Part shown: positions 54,848-62,804 of the stretch, piece by piece | Layout: every line of letters begins with the position of its first letter | Numbering within the stretch: position 1 is the stretch's first letter | DNA from: Candidatus Fermentibacterota bacterium | Lineage (GTDB): Bacteria > Fermentibacterota > Fermentibacteria > Fermentibacterales > JCC-6 | DNA length: 63,773 nt | Assembly (NCBI GenBank): GCA_014728175.1 | Contig: WJMA01000011.1 | Location: 1-63,773, forward strand | Reading direction: 5' to 3' | Notes under the pieces: generated by a model | The model's database searches: none | The model's input: the letters and a program-made list of their open reading frames with translations, nothing else | What the model was told of the DNA's origin: nothing | Position numbers and translations under genes: made by a program

Positions 54848-55609
54848 ATGCCGATAGTACCCATACTGATAGTTATCGTGGTCTTTCTGCTGTGGGCCCT
54901 GAGAGTCCTCAAGGAGTACGAGAGGGGCGTCGTCTTCAGGCTGGGGAAGGTGATCGGCATAAAGGGCCCCGGCCTGATAATCGTTTGGCCTATAATAGAC
55001 GGGCTCAAGAAGGTTCCTCTCAGGGTGGTGGCGATGGACGTCCCACCCCAGGACGTTATTACGCTGGACAACGTTTCGGTGAGCGTCAACGCGGTGGTGT
55101 ACTTCCGGGTCGTCGACCCCAAGAAGGCCATAATCGAGGTGGAGAACTACCACTACGCCACCAGCCAGCTCTCCCAGACCACCCTGCGGAGCGTACTGGG
55201 CGAGGCGTCGTTGGACGAGCTTCTCTCCAACCGCGACGAGATAAACAGCAAGCTTCAGGACATCCTGGATCGAATGACCGACCCCTGGGGGATCAAGGTG
55301 TCCACGGTCGAGGTAAAGCACGTGGACCTGCCGGAAGCAATGCAGAGAGTCATGGCTCAGCAGGCGGAGGCCGAGAGAGACCGCCGGGGCAAGGTAATCA
55401 GGGCCCAGGCCGAGTTCGAGGCCTCCAAGAGGCTCGCCGACGCCGCCGACGTCATCTCCAGGCACCCGGTGGCTCTTCAGCTGCGCTACCTGCAGACCCT
55501 GAGCGAGATAGCGGTGGAGAACAACTCCACCACCGTGTTCCCCATTCCGCTGGAGCTGCTGAAGCCCTTCATCAAGCAGCTGGTGGAGCCCGGGGAGGAG
55601 GAGCAGTAG
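54848..55609 (+). CDS. Slipin (SPFH/stomatin-family membrane protein)
   Basis: A 253-residue SPFH protein: the N-terminal hydrophobic helix [18 protein letters not shown] is followed by [24 protein letters not shown] and the long helix [20 protein letters not shown]. It ends in KPFIKQLV. Slipins form membrane cages or scaffolds and are usually partnered with NfeD, as here. ATG 54848 has GGGAAGG eight bases upstream; GTG 54839 is too close to it. The stop directly abuts the dapA start codon. Confidence 0.88.
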   Translation: MPIVPILIVIVVFLLWALRVLKEYERGVVFRLGKVIGIKGPGLIIVWPIIDGLKKVPLRVVAMDVPPQDVITLDNVSVSVNAVVYFRVVDPKKAIIEVENYHYATSQLSQTTLRSVLGEASLDELLSNRDEINSKLQDILDRMTDPWGIKVSTVEVKHVDLPEAMQRVMAQQAEAERDRRGKVIRAQAEFEASKRLADAADVISRHPVALQLRYLQTLSEIAVENNSTTVFPIPLELLKPFIKQLVEPGEEEQ

Positions 55610-56485
55610 ATGTTCACAGGTGCCGTTACCGCCCTGGTGACCCCGTTCGACCGGGAGGGCGAGGTAGACCTGAAGGCCCTCTCTCGACTGGTCCACTGGC
55701 AGGTGGAGCAGGGAATCGACGGATTGCTGGCCTGCGGCTGTACCGGAGAGGCGGCGACCCTGAAAGAATCGGAAAGGCTGGAGGTTGTAAAGGCCGTACT
55801 CGAGGCAGCCGACGGTAAGGTTCCCGTTATGGCCGGCACCGGTACAAACGGCACCAGCTCGACCATTGACCTGTCCGTAAAGGTGTCCGATCTGGGCGTG
55901 GACGGGCTTCTTCTGATAACCCCGTACTACAACAAGCCCACCGCCGAGGGGCAATTTCGTCACTTCACGGCGGTGGCCGACGCGGTGGACTTGCCGGTCT
56001 ACGTCTACAACGTGCCCGGCAGGACCGGGGCCAGCATAGAGGTGTCCACCGCGGCGGAGCTATCCGAGCACCCGCGCATAGCGGGGATCAAGGACGCAGC
56101 CGGCTCCGCGGAGAGAGTAACCGCCCTCCGAAGAAGCTGCGCCGACGGTTTTTCCGTGCTGAGCGGTGATGATCCGATCGCCATGGCCCAGGCAGCGCTG
56201 GGAGCGGACGGGGTGGTATCCGTGACCTCCAACGTAGCGCCGGCGGAGATGTCCGAGCTTATGGAAGCGGCCGGTGGGGGCGACCTGGAAAGGGCCCGGG
56301 GCATCCAGCAGCGTCTCTACCCGGTCTTCAAGGCTCTGTTCCTGCAGACCAACCCCATTCCCGTGAAGTGCGCGCTGAGCATGAAGGGCATGATCGATAA
56401 TAGCCTGAGGTTGCCCCTGGTGCCCCTGGCCGAAGAGCTCAGGCCCAGGCTGCGGTCCGTGCTGGAGGAGGCTGGCCTGGTTTGA
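55610..56485 (+). CDS. dapA: 4-hydroxy-tetrahydrodipicolinate synthase
   Basis: Condenses pyruvate with aspartate semialdehyde in lysine and meso-DAP synthesis. The 291-residue product has the T-T/S loop region GCTGEAATL, the catalytic Tyr133 in VYNVPGRTG and the Schiff-base Lys161 in IAGIKDAAG, at the same numbers as in E. coli. It starts directly at the slipin stop (TAG then ATG). The stop overlaps dapB as TTGA, so both enzymes are coupled. Confidence 0.95.
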   Translation: MFTGAVTALVTPFDREGEVDLKALSRLVHWQVEQGIDGLLACGCTGEAATLKESERLEVVKAVLEAADGKVPVMAGTGTNGTSSTIDLSVKVSDLGVDGLLLITPYYNKPTAEGQFRHFTAVADAVDLPVYVYNVPGRTGASIEVSTAAELSEHPRIAGIKDAAGSAERVTALRRSCADGFSVLSGDDPIAMAQAALGADGVVSVTSNVAPAEMSELMEAAGGGDLERARGIQQRLYPVFKALFLQTNPIPVKCALSMKGMIDNSLRLPLVPLAEELRPRLRSVLEEAGLV

Positions 56486-57231
56486 TCCGCATAGCGGTTT
56501 TCGGCAGCGAGGGCCGAATGGGCAAGCTTGTTCGGGAGGAGTCCGGCGACGGCTTCGGGGTGGAGGCATGCTACGACGTGCGATCCCCCGGTCTGTCCCC
56601 CGACCGGAGCCCGCCCCCCGAGGTCCAGGTGGTTGTGGATTTCTCGGCAGCCGATGCCTGGGCCGACCTCGACGGTTTACTGAAGGGGACCGACGTCGCT
56701 CTGGTATCCGGCACCACCGGTCTGGGCGACCGGCAACGCGAGCTACTCGACGCTTGGGCCGTTGATCGCGCCGTATTCTGGGCGGCCAACATGAGCAGGG
56801 GCGTCTACGTTCTCCGCCGGCTCTTGGGTATGGCCGCGAAGATGCTGGACGACGCGGACATCGAGCTGGTCGAGACCCACCACAAGCACAAGACCGACAG
56901 TCCCAGCGGGACGGCCGTTCGCATCGCCGAAGACCTGGGAGAGGTCCGCCCCGGTCTGCAGCCGGTTTACGGCAGAGAGGGAGATTGTGGGGCCCGGCGA
57001 CCTCACGAGTTGGGTATACATTCCCTCAGGGGGGGCGACGTTCCCGGTGACCACTCGGTCGGCTTCTTCTGCCGGGGGGAGTCGGTTACCCTCCGCCACA
57101 GCGTGACTAGCAGGAGGACGTTTGCCTTGGGGGCGCTCCGGGCTGCGGCCTTCGTGGCCGGCCGGCCTCCGGGCAGGTACGGGATGCAGGACCTAATCAC
57201 ATATTTGGAAAGGAACAAGAATGATACGTGA
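56482..57231 (+). CDS. dapB: 4-hydroxy-tetrahydrodipicolinate reductase
   Basis: The NAD(P)H-dependent next step of the DAP pathway. The 249-residue product has a Rossmann start IAVFGSEGRMGKLV, in which GSEGRMG replaces the usual GAxGRMG, then VDFS, SGTTGL, AANMSRG and the substrate motif ETHHKHKTDSPSGTA. TTG 56482 forms TTGA with dapA. The 3' end overlaps the MEMO1-like gene by 11 bases. DAP is consistent with a Gram-negative-type peptidoglycan. Confidence 0.93.
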   Translation: MIRIAVFGSEGRMGKLVREESGDGFGVEACYDVRSPGLSPDRSPPPEVQVVVDFSAADAWADLDGLLKGTDVALVSGTTGLGDRQRELLDAWAVDRAVFWAANMSRGVYVLRRLLGMAAKMLDDADIELVETHHKHKTDSPSGTAVRIAEDLGEVRPGLQPVYGREGDCGARRPHELGIHSLRGGDVPGDHSVGFFCRGESVTLRHSVTSRRTFALGALRAAAFVAGRPPGRYGMQDLITYLERNKNDT

Positions 57232-58033
57232 TCCCGTAGTTGCCGGGATGTTCTACCCTTCCGATCCCAACGATCTCCGTCGTGACGTAGCCAGGTACGT
57301 AAACGATTCCGGGCGGAGCCCCGACCCGCTGGTAAAGGGTTTGGTGTGCCCCCACGCCGGATACGTATACTCCGGAGCGGTGGCCGGCGCATCGTTCGCC
57401 GTAGCGCCCGAAGAGGTGGATACAGTGGTGATCGTCGCTCCCGCCCACCGGTATCCCGTTTACGGGGCCAGCGTGTTCGGCGGAGAGGGTTACAGGACCC
57501 CTCTGGGAACCGCCAGCATCAATTCCGTCGTGGTGCAGAGGCTGAACGAAATGGGGCTGAAGTTCGACAGCAGGGCGCACTCCTCTGAGCACTCGACCGA
57601 GGTGCAGGTTCCGTTCGTCCAGTATCGCTGGCCGGAGGCCGACCTGGTAGTAATCATACAGGGCGATTCCTCCGAGCAGTTCTCCGGCGAGCTGGCGGGA
57701 AAGCTGGACGATGTCCTTTCCGAGACGGAGAACGTTCTGATGGTTGCCTCCACCGATCTTTCTCATTACCATGCGGAGAGCACGGCCAACGAGATGGACG
57801 CAAAGGTTATCGAGGCTTTCGTCAACGGTGATCCGTCCAGGCTTCGGGACGTTTTGGCCGGAAGGGAAGGCGAGGCCTGCGGCGGAGGACCGATGCTGGT
57901 CCTCATGAATTGGGCCTTGGCCAACCAGGCCGACGATTTCAGAAAGCTCGAGTACGCCACCTCCGCCAGGGCCTCCGGCGACACCAGCGCCGTGGTGGGC
58001 TACTTCGCCGGCGCGGTGGCCGGAAGGGGCTGA
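57221..58033 (+). CDS. MEMO1 family protein (AmmeMemoRadiSam protein B)
   Basis: A 270-residue member of the MEMO/dioxygenase-like fold. It has AGMFYPSDPNDL, CPHAGYVYSG, VIVAPAHR, EHSTEVQVPF, STDLSHY and GGGPMLVL, with the conserved histidines and cysteine that line the metal pocket. MEMO, AMMECR1 and a radical SAM protein form a conserved genomic trio of unknown function. Protein A follows 4 bases later; the radical SAM member (C) is not in the window. Confidence 0.88.
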   Translation: MIRDPVVAGMFYPSDPNDLRRDVARYVNDSGRSPDPLVKGLVCPHAGYVYSGAVAGASFAVAPEEVDTVVIVAPAHRYPVYGASVFGGEGYRTPLGTASINSVVVQRLNEMGLKFDSRAHSSEHSTEVQVPFVQYRWPEADLVVIIQGDSSEQFSGELAGKLDDVLSETENVLMVASTDLSHYHAESTANEMDAKVIEAFVNGDPSRLRDVLAGREGEACGGGPMLVLMNWALANQADDFRKLEYATSARASGDTSAVVGYFAGAVAGRG

Positions 58034-58037
58034 CACG

Positions 58038-58601
58038 ATGCCCGACGAAGAGGAGAGAAAGGGTCTTCTTCGGCTGGCCCGCAGGTCCGTAAGGGCGGCG
58101 GCGGAAGGAAGCCCTCCTCCCGAGCCTCCCGAAGGTGGTATCTACGGACGGGAAGGCGGTGCCTTCGTGACCCTCCACAAAAGGGATGAGCTCAGGGGAT
58201 GCATAGGGCACTTCACGGGGGAGGGCGGAATCGGCCGAACCGTGGTCAAGATGGCGGCGGCCGCCGCCGTCCAGGATCCCAGGTTCCCTCCGGTAAGGCC
58301 GGACGAGTTGGAAAATATAGACATAGAGATATCCATCCTGTCTAAGATGGTTCCGGCCAAGCCAGAAGAGGTACAGCCCGGAAAGCACGGCGTATACGTC
58401 AGGTACGGCCCGTTCTCCGGAACGCTGCTTCCCCAGGTGGCCACCGAGCAGGGCTGGGACCGGGAGACGTTCCTGGATCACAGCTGTCTGAAAGCGGGCC
58501 TGGACCCGGGCGCCTGGAGGGACGGCAGGGCGGATATAATGATCTACACCGCCGAGGTTTTCGGAGAGAAGGACTTTCAAGAGAAGGAGGACGTCGAATG
58601 A
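58038..58601 (+). CDS. AMMECR1 domain protein (AmmeMemoRadiSam protein A)
   Basis: A 187-residue protein with the AMMECR1 signature LRGCIGHF and ENIDIEISILS, plus RYGPFSGTLLPQVATEQGWD. Its chemistry is unknown; the fold and the partner MEMO protein suggest a joint enzymatic system with radical SAM chemistry. The stop overlaps the next lipoprotein gene as ATGA. Confidence 0.88.
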   Translation: MPDEEERKGLLRLARRSVRAAAEGSPPPEPPEGGIYGREGGAFVTLHKRDELRGCIGHFTGEGGIGRTVVKMAAAAAVQDPRFPPVRPDELENIDIEISILSKMVPAKPEEVQPGKHGVYVRYGPFSGTLLPQVATEQGWDRETFLDHSCLKAGLDPGAWRDGRADIMIYTAEVFGEKDFQEKEDVE

Positions 58602-59095
58602 GGTTTCTGCTACTCGCTGCGCTGCTGTTGCTTCTGGCTTTCGGCTGCAGCGTGCCAGGTATGGAAGAGGTGCACTCGAAGGTAGACGACCTTTCGGACA
58701 GGATGGAAGAGGTGGCCGAGGACGCTGAAAGTCGCGCCGATGCCGCCTGCGAGGACCTGGAGGGAAGAGTGTCCGACCTGGAGATGCAGATAGGCGCCGG
58801 TGCCGGGTCTCCCTCGGAAGCCAGCGCTTCCCTACCCGAGTCGCCCGAAGCGAGCCCACCGGCGATACCGGACAGCGTAATCGAGGTCCTCCAGTCCCAA
58901 TCGGAAGCTCTGCAGCAACTTTCCTCGAGGATGGACTCCCTGCTGCAAAGCAGCGCCGCCTCCGACTCGATCATCGAGTCCCTTTCCGAGGACGTGGATG
59001 TCCTGGAGGGCGAGGTCTACAGCCTTCGCCAGCGTCTGCAATCGCAGAGCTCCTCCGGGGGCGGAAGAACGGGTAGAGGCGGCTCGGGCCGGTAG
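58598..59095 (+). CDS. Small coiled-coil lipoprotein
   Basis: A 165-residue lipoprotein: the signal peptide ends at LLAFGCSVPG. The mature part has a heptad-rich helix (VHSKVDDLSDRMEEVAED), a Ser/Pro/Ala-rich spacer and a second coiled coil (QSEALQQLSSRMDSLL). It ends in a Gly/Ser/Arg tail. Architecture recalls Lpp-like or periplasmic tether proteins. No named family is recognised. It is coupled to AMMECR1 by ATGA, probably only for transcription. Confidence 0.6.
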   Translation: MRFLLLAALLLLLAFGCSVPGMEEVHSKVDDLSDRMEEVAEDAESRADAACEDLEGRVSDLEMQIGAGAGSPSEASASLPESPEASPPAIPDSVIEVLQSQSEALQQLSSRMDSLLQSSAASDSIIESLSEDVDVLEGEVYSLRQRLQSQSSSGGGRTGRGGSGR

Positions 59096-59175
59096 TACCG
59101 TCCGGAAGCTCGTCGCCGAATACAGGGATTCGATCGTATAGTGGTGAGGTAATTGTTGGGGAGGGGGTAGAGCCC

Positions 59176-59577
59176 ATGCTCGGAACCAACAAGCTCGTTG
59201 TTCACTATGCGGATGGGAGGGTCTTCAAGGGGACCGCCGCCGACTTCAGGCCCAACAAGGACAAATTCCATCTGCGTTCCCAGGCGGATTCGAAATACAT
59301 GAAGGAGGTATTTCTAAAGGATCTCAAGGCGGTCTTCTTCGTAAAGGACTTCGAGGGAGACTCTTCCTACGAGCCACGGAAGAGCTTCGAGCGGGTTCAG
59401 GCACCCGGGAAGAAGCTGAAGGTCAAGTTCCGGGACGGAGAGGTGCTGGTGGGGACCACCCAGGCGTACCATCCCAACAGGGTGGGTTTCTTCCTGATTC
59501 CGGTAGACCCGGACGAGAATACAATAAGGGCTTTCGTAATAAACGGTTTCGTGGAGTCCGTAGAGCAGGTAAGCTGA
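59176..59577 (+). CDS. Conserved hypothetical protein (two beta-rich repeats)
   Basis: A 133-residue protein with two similar segments: KLVVHYADGRVFKGTAADFRPNK and KLKVKFRDGEVLVGTTQAYHPNR. Each is followed by a strand-rich stretch, implying an internal duplication of an Sm- or PilZ-like barrel strand unit. I recall similar uncharacterised proteins in delta-proteobacterial-type genomes but give no function. ATG 59176 follows GGGGAGGGGG. A TATAGT at 59137 may serve as a -10. It converges with tyrS. Confidence 0.6.
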   Translation: MLGTNKLVVHYADGRVFKGTAADFRPNKDKFHLRSQADSKYMKEVFLKDLKAVFFVKDFEGDSSYEPRKSFERVQAPGKKLKVKFRDGEVLVGTTQAYHPNRVGFFLIPVDPDENTIRAFVINGFVESVEQVS

Positions 59578-59604
59578 TATCCGGCCGCCCGGCGGACATG
59601 GCGC

Positions 59605-60849
59605 TTAGCCGTTTCGGAACGAGACCACGTAGTAGCGCTTCTTTCCCGCTCTAAGACGCAGGTTGCCGTCCCGGTCCAGCTGAGCCTCCCGCAGGTTCTC
59701 CAGCGGATTCTCGACCCTCTGCTCGTTGAGGTACAGGCCTCCCTGCTTCGCCAGCCTTCTCACCTCCGCCCGGCTGGAGCATAGGCCCGTCTCCACGAAG
59801 AGGTCCAGACAGTTCACTCCCTCCGTCAGCCGGGAAAGGGGAAGGCTCAGGGAGGGGACGTGCTCTCGGGCACCGGCCCCGTCGAAGAGCGCCCTGGACG
59901 CTTCTCTGGCCTCGTCCGCCCGCCTCTCGCCGTGTGCGATCGCCGTAGCCTCCCAGGCCAGCCTTTCCTTCGCCTCTCGCATCTCCCGACCCTTCAGCCG
60001 GGCGTAACGCTCATCTATCTCCTCCGTGGGCACGAAGGTGTACAACTTGAGAAAGTAGACTACGTCCCGGTCGTCGACGTTTATCCAGAACTGATAGTAG
60101 TCGTACGGAGAGGTCATGCCCGGGTCCAGCCAGACCGCTCCCCCGGGCATGCTCTTGCTCATCTTTTCGCCGGTGGAGGTGGTCACCAGAGGGCAGGTTA
60201 AGCCGAACGCCTCGCCGCCCTCAACCCTCCTAATAAGGTCTATCCCGGCCACGATGTTGCCCCACTGGTCCGCTCCGCCCATCTGAAGGGTGCATTGATG
60301 GTTGCGGAACAGGTGCAGGTAGTCGTATGCCTGCAGCAGCATGTAGTTGAACTCCAGGAAGGAGAGGCCGGTCTGGAGCCTGCTCTTTACCGACTCCACC
60401 GAGAGCATGCGGTTCACGCTGAAATGTCTGCCGTAATCGCGTAGGAAGTCGATGTATCCCAGCTCGGTCAGCCAGTCGCTGTTATCGAGCATCAACGGCT
60501 TCTCGTATTCCTCACCGAGGTCCAGGAAACCTTCCATCTGGTCCGCGACGGAATCTGCCCACTCTCCGATCTGCCCCTTTGACTCCAGGGTTCGCTCGGC
60601 GCTTCGGCCGGAGGGATCTCCCACCAGGGCGGTTCCTCCCCCGATCACTATGATGGGACGATGGCCCGCCCTTCGCAGGTATCCCGCCGCCATCAGGGGG
60701 ACCAGATGGCCCAGATGCAGGCTGGGCGCGGTGGGATCGAAACCGATGTAGAAGGATAGCCTCTCTCCGCCCAGCACCTCCGCCATCCGTTCCTCGTCGG
60801 TCATCTGGTAAACCAGGCCCCGCTCGGTCAGTCGTCTGAGAACTTCCAT
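59605..60849 (-). CDS. tyrS: Tyrosyl-tRNA synthetase
   Basis: A 414-residue class I synthetase. HLGH at 45-48 is the HIGH motif and KMSKS lies at 229-233. GFDPTAPSLHLGHL, the QAYDYL region and a C-terminal S4 RNA-binding domain (SSRAEVRRLAKQGGLYLN) are all present. ATG 60849 has AAGGAGAG three bases upstream on the minus strand. I see no T-box leader; the region upstream is about 60 bases with a promoter. Confidence 0.95.
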   Translation of the reverse strand: MEVLRRLTERGLVYQMTDEERMAEVLGGERLSFYIGFDPTAPSLHLGHLVPLMAAGYLRRAGHRPIIVIGGGTALVGDPSGRSAERTLESKGQIGEWADSVADQMEGFLDLGEEYEKPLMLDNSDWLTELGYIDFLRDYGRHFSVNRMLSVESVKSRLQTGLSFLEFNYMLLQAYDYLHLFRNHQCTLQMGGADQWGNIVAGIDLIRRVEGGEAFGLTCPLVTTSTGEKMSKSMPGGAVWLDPGMTSPYDYYQFWINVDDRDVVYFLKLYTFVPTEEIDERYARLKGREMREAKERLAWEATAIAHGERRADEAREASRALFDGAGAREHVPSLSLPLSRLTEGVNCLDLFVETGLCSSRAEVRRLAKQGGLYLNEQRVENPLENLREAQLDRDGNLRLRAGKKRYYVVSFRNG

Positions 60850-60883
60850 CGGCTCTCCTTCCGGAAATGGTCGTCAACTGGCG

Positions 60884-60912
60884 ACAGTATTCACTGGCTT
60901 TTATGTTGTCAA
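60884..60912 (-). promoter_or_regulatory. Predicted sigma-70 promoter of tyrS
   Basis: Minus-strand -35 TTGACA (60912-60907, perfect) and TACTGT (60889-60884) are 17 bases apart. The -10 retains the key T1, A2 and T6. It lies 35 bases before the tyrS start and next to the opposite-strand gene at 60932. Confidence 0.5.
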
Positions 60913-60931
60913 CGTGACACAAGGAGGAACT

Positions 60932-61558
60932 GTGGAAATAATCGAGTTTGAGCATCCGGTAGCCAGGGACCTTCTTACGCGTTTGAGGGACAAGTGCACG
61001 GATGCCCCGGGATTCCGTCTTTACAGCCAGCGGCTGGCCTCTCTGCTGGCCATGGAGGCCACCAGGGACCTTCGTACCGCTCCGGTCCAGGTCGATACCC
61101 CGCTGGAGGCCACCTTGGGAGAGATGGTCCAGACACCTCCGGTTCTGGTATCCTTCATGAGGGGAGGCATTCCCCTGATAGACGCTTTTCTGGATTTCCT
61201 GCCGGATTCCCCCGTGGGGTTCGTCGCTCCCCTGGAGGCCAGGAGGGAAGGGAAGTGGAGCTACTCCTCCATACCCCGCATAGAAGGCCGGGACGTTATT
61301 CTGCTGGTGCCCGTGCTGTCCACCGGGAAAGATGCCGAGGAAGTGGTGGAGCACCTCTTTGATGGTAACGCCAGGTCGATAGCTCTGGTATGCCTGCTGG
61401 CCTCTCCGGAAGGTATCGCCCGTCTGAAGCGGTTCGGTGAGCTGGCGATAATCACCGCCTCCATGGACCGGGAGTTGGACGAGGACGATCAGGTAAAGCC
61501 CGGTTTGGGGAGTTTCAGCCAAAGGCTCTATGCGAGCCCAGAGAAGGGCCGGGACTGA
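60932..61558 (+). CDS. Uracil phosphoribosyltransferase-like protein with altered active site
   Basis: A 208-residue UPRTase homologue: FEHPVARDLLTRLRDKCT, EATRDLRTAPVQVDTP and the overall pattern fit Upp. The PRPP-binding loop DPMLATGGS reads VPVLSTGKD, and the uracil-site GLGDAGD reads GLGSFSQ. It may have lost the ordinary reaction or use another ligand, or regulate as a PRPP/UMP sensor. AAGGAGG precedes GTG 60932; GTG 60914 is an alternative. It is followed four bases later by a P-loop gene. Confidence 0.72.
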   Translation: MEIIEFEHPVARDLLTRLRDKCTDAPGFRLYSQRLASLLAMEATRDLRTAPVQVDTPLEATLGEMVQTPPVLVSFMRGGIPLIDAFLDFLPDSPVGFVAPLEARREGKWSYSSIPRIEGRDVILLVPVLSTGKDAEEVVEHLFDGNARSIALVCLLASPEGIARLKRFGELAIITASMDRELDEDDQVKPGLGSFSQRLYASPEKGRD

Positions 61559-61562
61559 GCGG

Positions 61563-62804
61563 ATGGCTCAGGGCATCTTCGTAGCCGGCGCCAAGAAGGA
61601 TGCGGGTAAAACCACCCTCAGCCTGGGCCTCATCCATCACCTCCGCAGCAGGATAGACGGCGGTGTCAGCTTCACCAAGCCTCTCGGCCAGAAGACCACC
61701 ATAGTGGACGACACCGCGGCCGGACAGGATTCCTGGTTCGTGGACAAAGCCCTGGATCTGAACCTCGACCTGGAGTATACCGCTCCCTTCTCCGCATCCA
61801 GCGGGGCGGCTACCGAGTACATAGTCACCGGGGAGCCCGGCGACATTCTCAGGAGGATCAAGAGAGCCTACCGTCACCTGGGCAGAAAGTCCGGCCTGGT
61901 CGTGGTAGAGGGCACCGGGCATCCGGGGGTGGGTTCGGTGTTCAACCTTTCCAACGCCTCAGTGGCCAAAGTGCTGGACCTGCCGGTAATCCTGGTTCTG
62001 GACGGAGGGATCGGCAGGACCATAGACATGTTCTCCCTCTGCAGATCCCTGTTCGAGCAGCAGCAGGTAAGGATACTAGGGGTGGTAGTCAATCGGGTCA
62101 TTCCCAGCAAGATGGACAAGATCAGCTCCATTCTGGGGAAATGGTTCGAGAAAGCGGGGGTAAGGATCTTCGGCATGATTCCCTTCGAAAGAAGGATAAG
62201 CACCCCTTCCCTGGGAGTAATCAGCCGGACCCTGGACGCCAGCCCCATGCTCTCGATGTCTTCCATAGGGATTCACAGGGTGTCCGGATACCTGACCGCA
62301 TTCGGCAGCTCCGACGAGGTCGTACGAAACGTACGGGAGAGCCCGGAGAGCGCCCTCCTGGTAAGCGCCAATCGCAGGGACGTTCTGGACTCGCTCTTCT
62401 CCCGCAAACTCGCGGGGGAGGTCCCCGAAGGTCCGGGGGCCCTGATACTCTGCGGCTCCGAGGGCAACAGGTACACGTACATCCACTCGGCCTGCGAGAA
62501 GCTTTCGATACCTCTGTACCGTACCGAGGGTACGGTGGCCGGCTCGGCCTACAGGCTGGAGAGCAGAGTGTTCAAGGTGGAGCCGGACGAGAGGGAGAAG
62601 ATAGAGGCCATAATCGATCTGGTTGGAACCCACGTGGACATAGACGCTATACTCCACGAGCTTGCGGTTCCTCCCGCCGAGCCCCGGAAGAAGGCCACCG
62701 GTTTGCAGAGATTCCTCGGCAGATCCGTGAGGTTCTTCGAGAAGCTGTTCGGCCCGGGAGAGGACGACACCGAGACGGAGGATACTGCTGAAGAGGAGCG
62801 CTAG
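61563..62804 (+). CDS. BioD/phosphotransacetylase-like P-loop protein
   Basis: A 413-residue protein. The N-terminal P-loop AGAKKDAGKTTLSLGL, GLVVVEGTGHPGVGS and VILVLDGG follow the dethiobiotin-synthetase/CobQ-like AAA_26 fold, as in the N-terminal part of Pta. The C-terminal part (about 230-380; SANRRDVLDSLFSRKL, GALILCGSEGN) resembles a DRTGG domain. Such AAA_26-DRTGG proteins are probably regulators or adenylate-linked enzymes, not true BioD. The acidic tail runs into the M23 gene. ATG 61563 is the start. Confidence 0.65.
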   Translation: MAQGIFVAGAKKDAGKTTLSLGLIHHLRSRIDGGVSFTKPLGQKTTIVDDTAAGQDSWFVDKALDLNLDLEYTAPFSASSGAATEYIVTGEPGDILRRIKRAYRHLGRKSGLVVVEGTGHPGVGSVFNLSNASVAKVLDLPVILVLDGGIGRTIDMFSLCRSLFEQQQVRILGVVVNRVIPSKMDKISSILGKWFEKAGVRIFGMIPFERRISTPSLGVISRTLDASPMLSMSSIGIHRVSGYLTAFGSSDEVVRNVRESPESALLVSANRRDVLDSLFSRKLAGEVPEGPGALILCGSEGNRYTYIHSACEKLSIPLYRTEGTVAGSAYRLESRVFKVEPDEREKIEAIIDLVGTHVDIDAILHELAVPPAEPRKKATGLQRFLGRSVRFFEKLFGPGEDDTETEDTAEEER

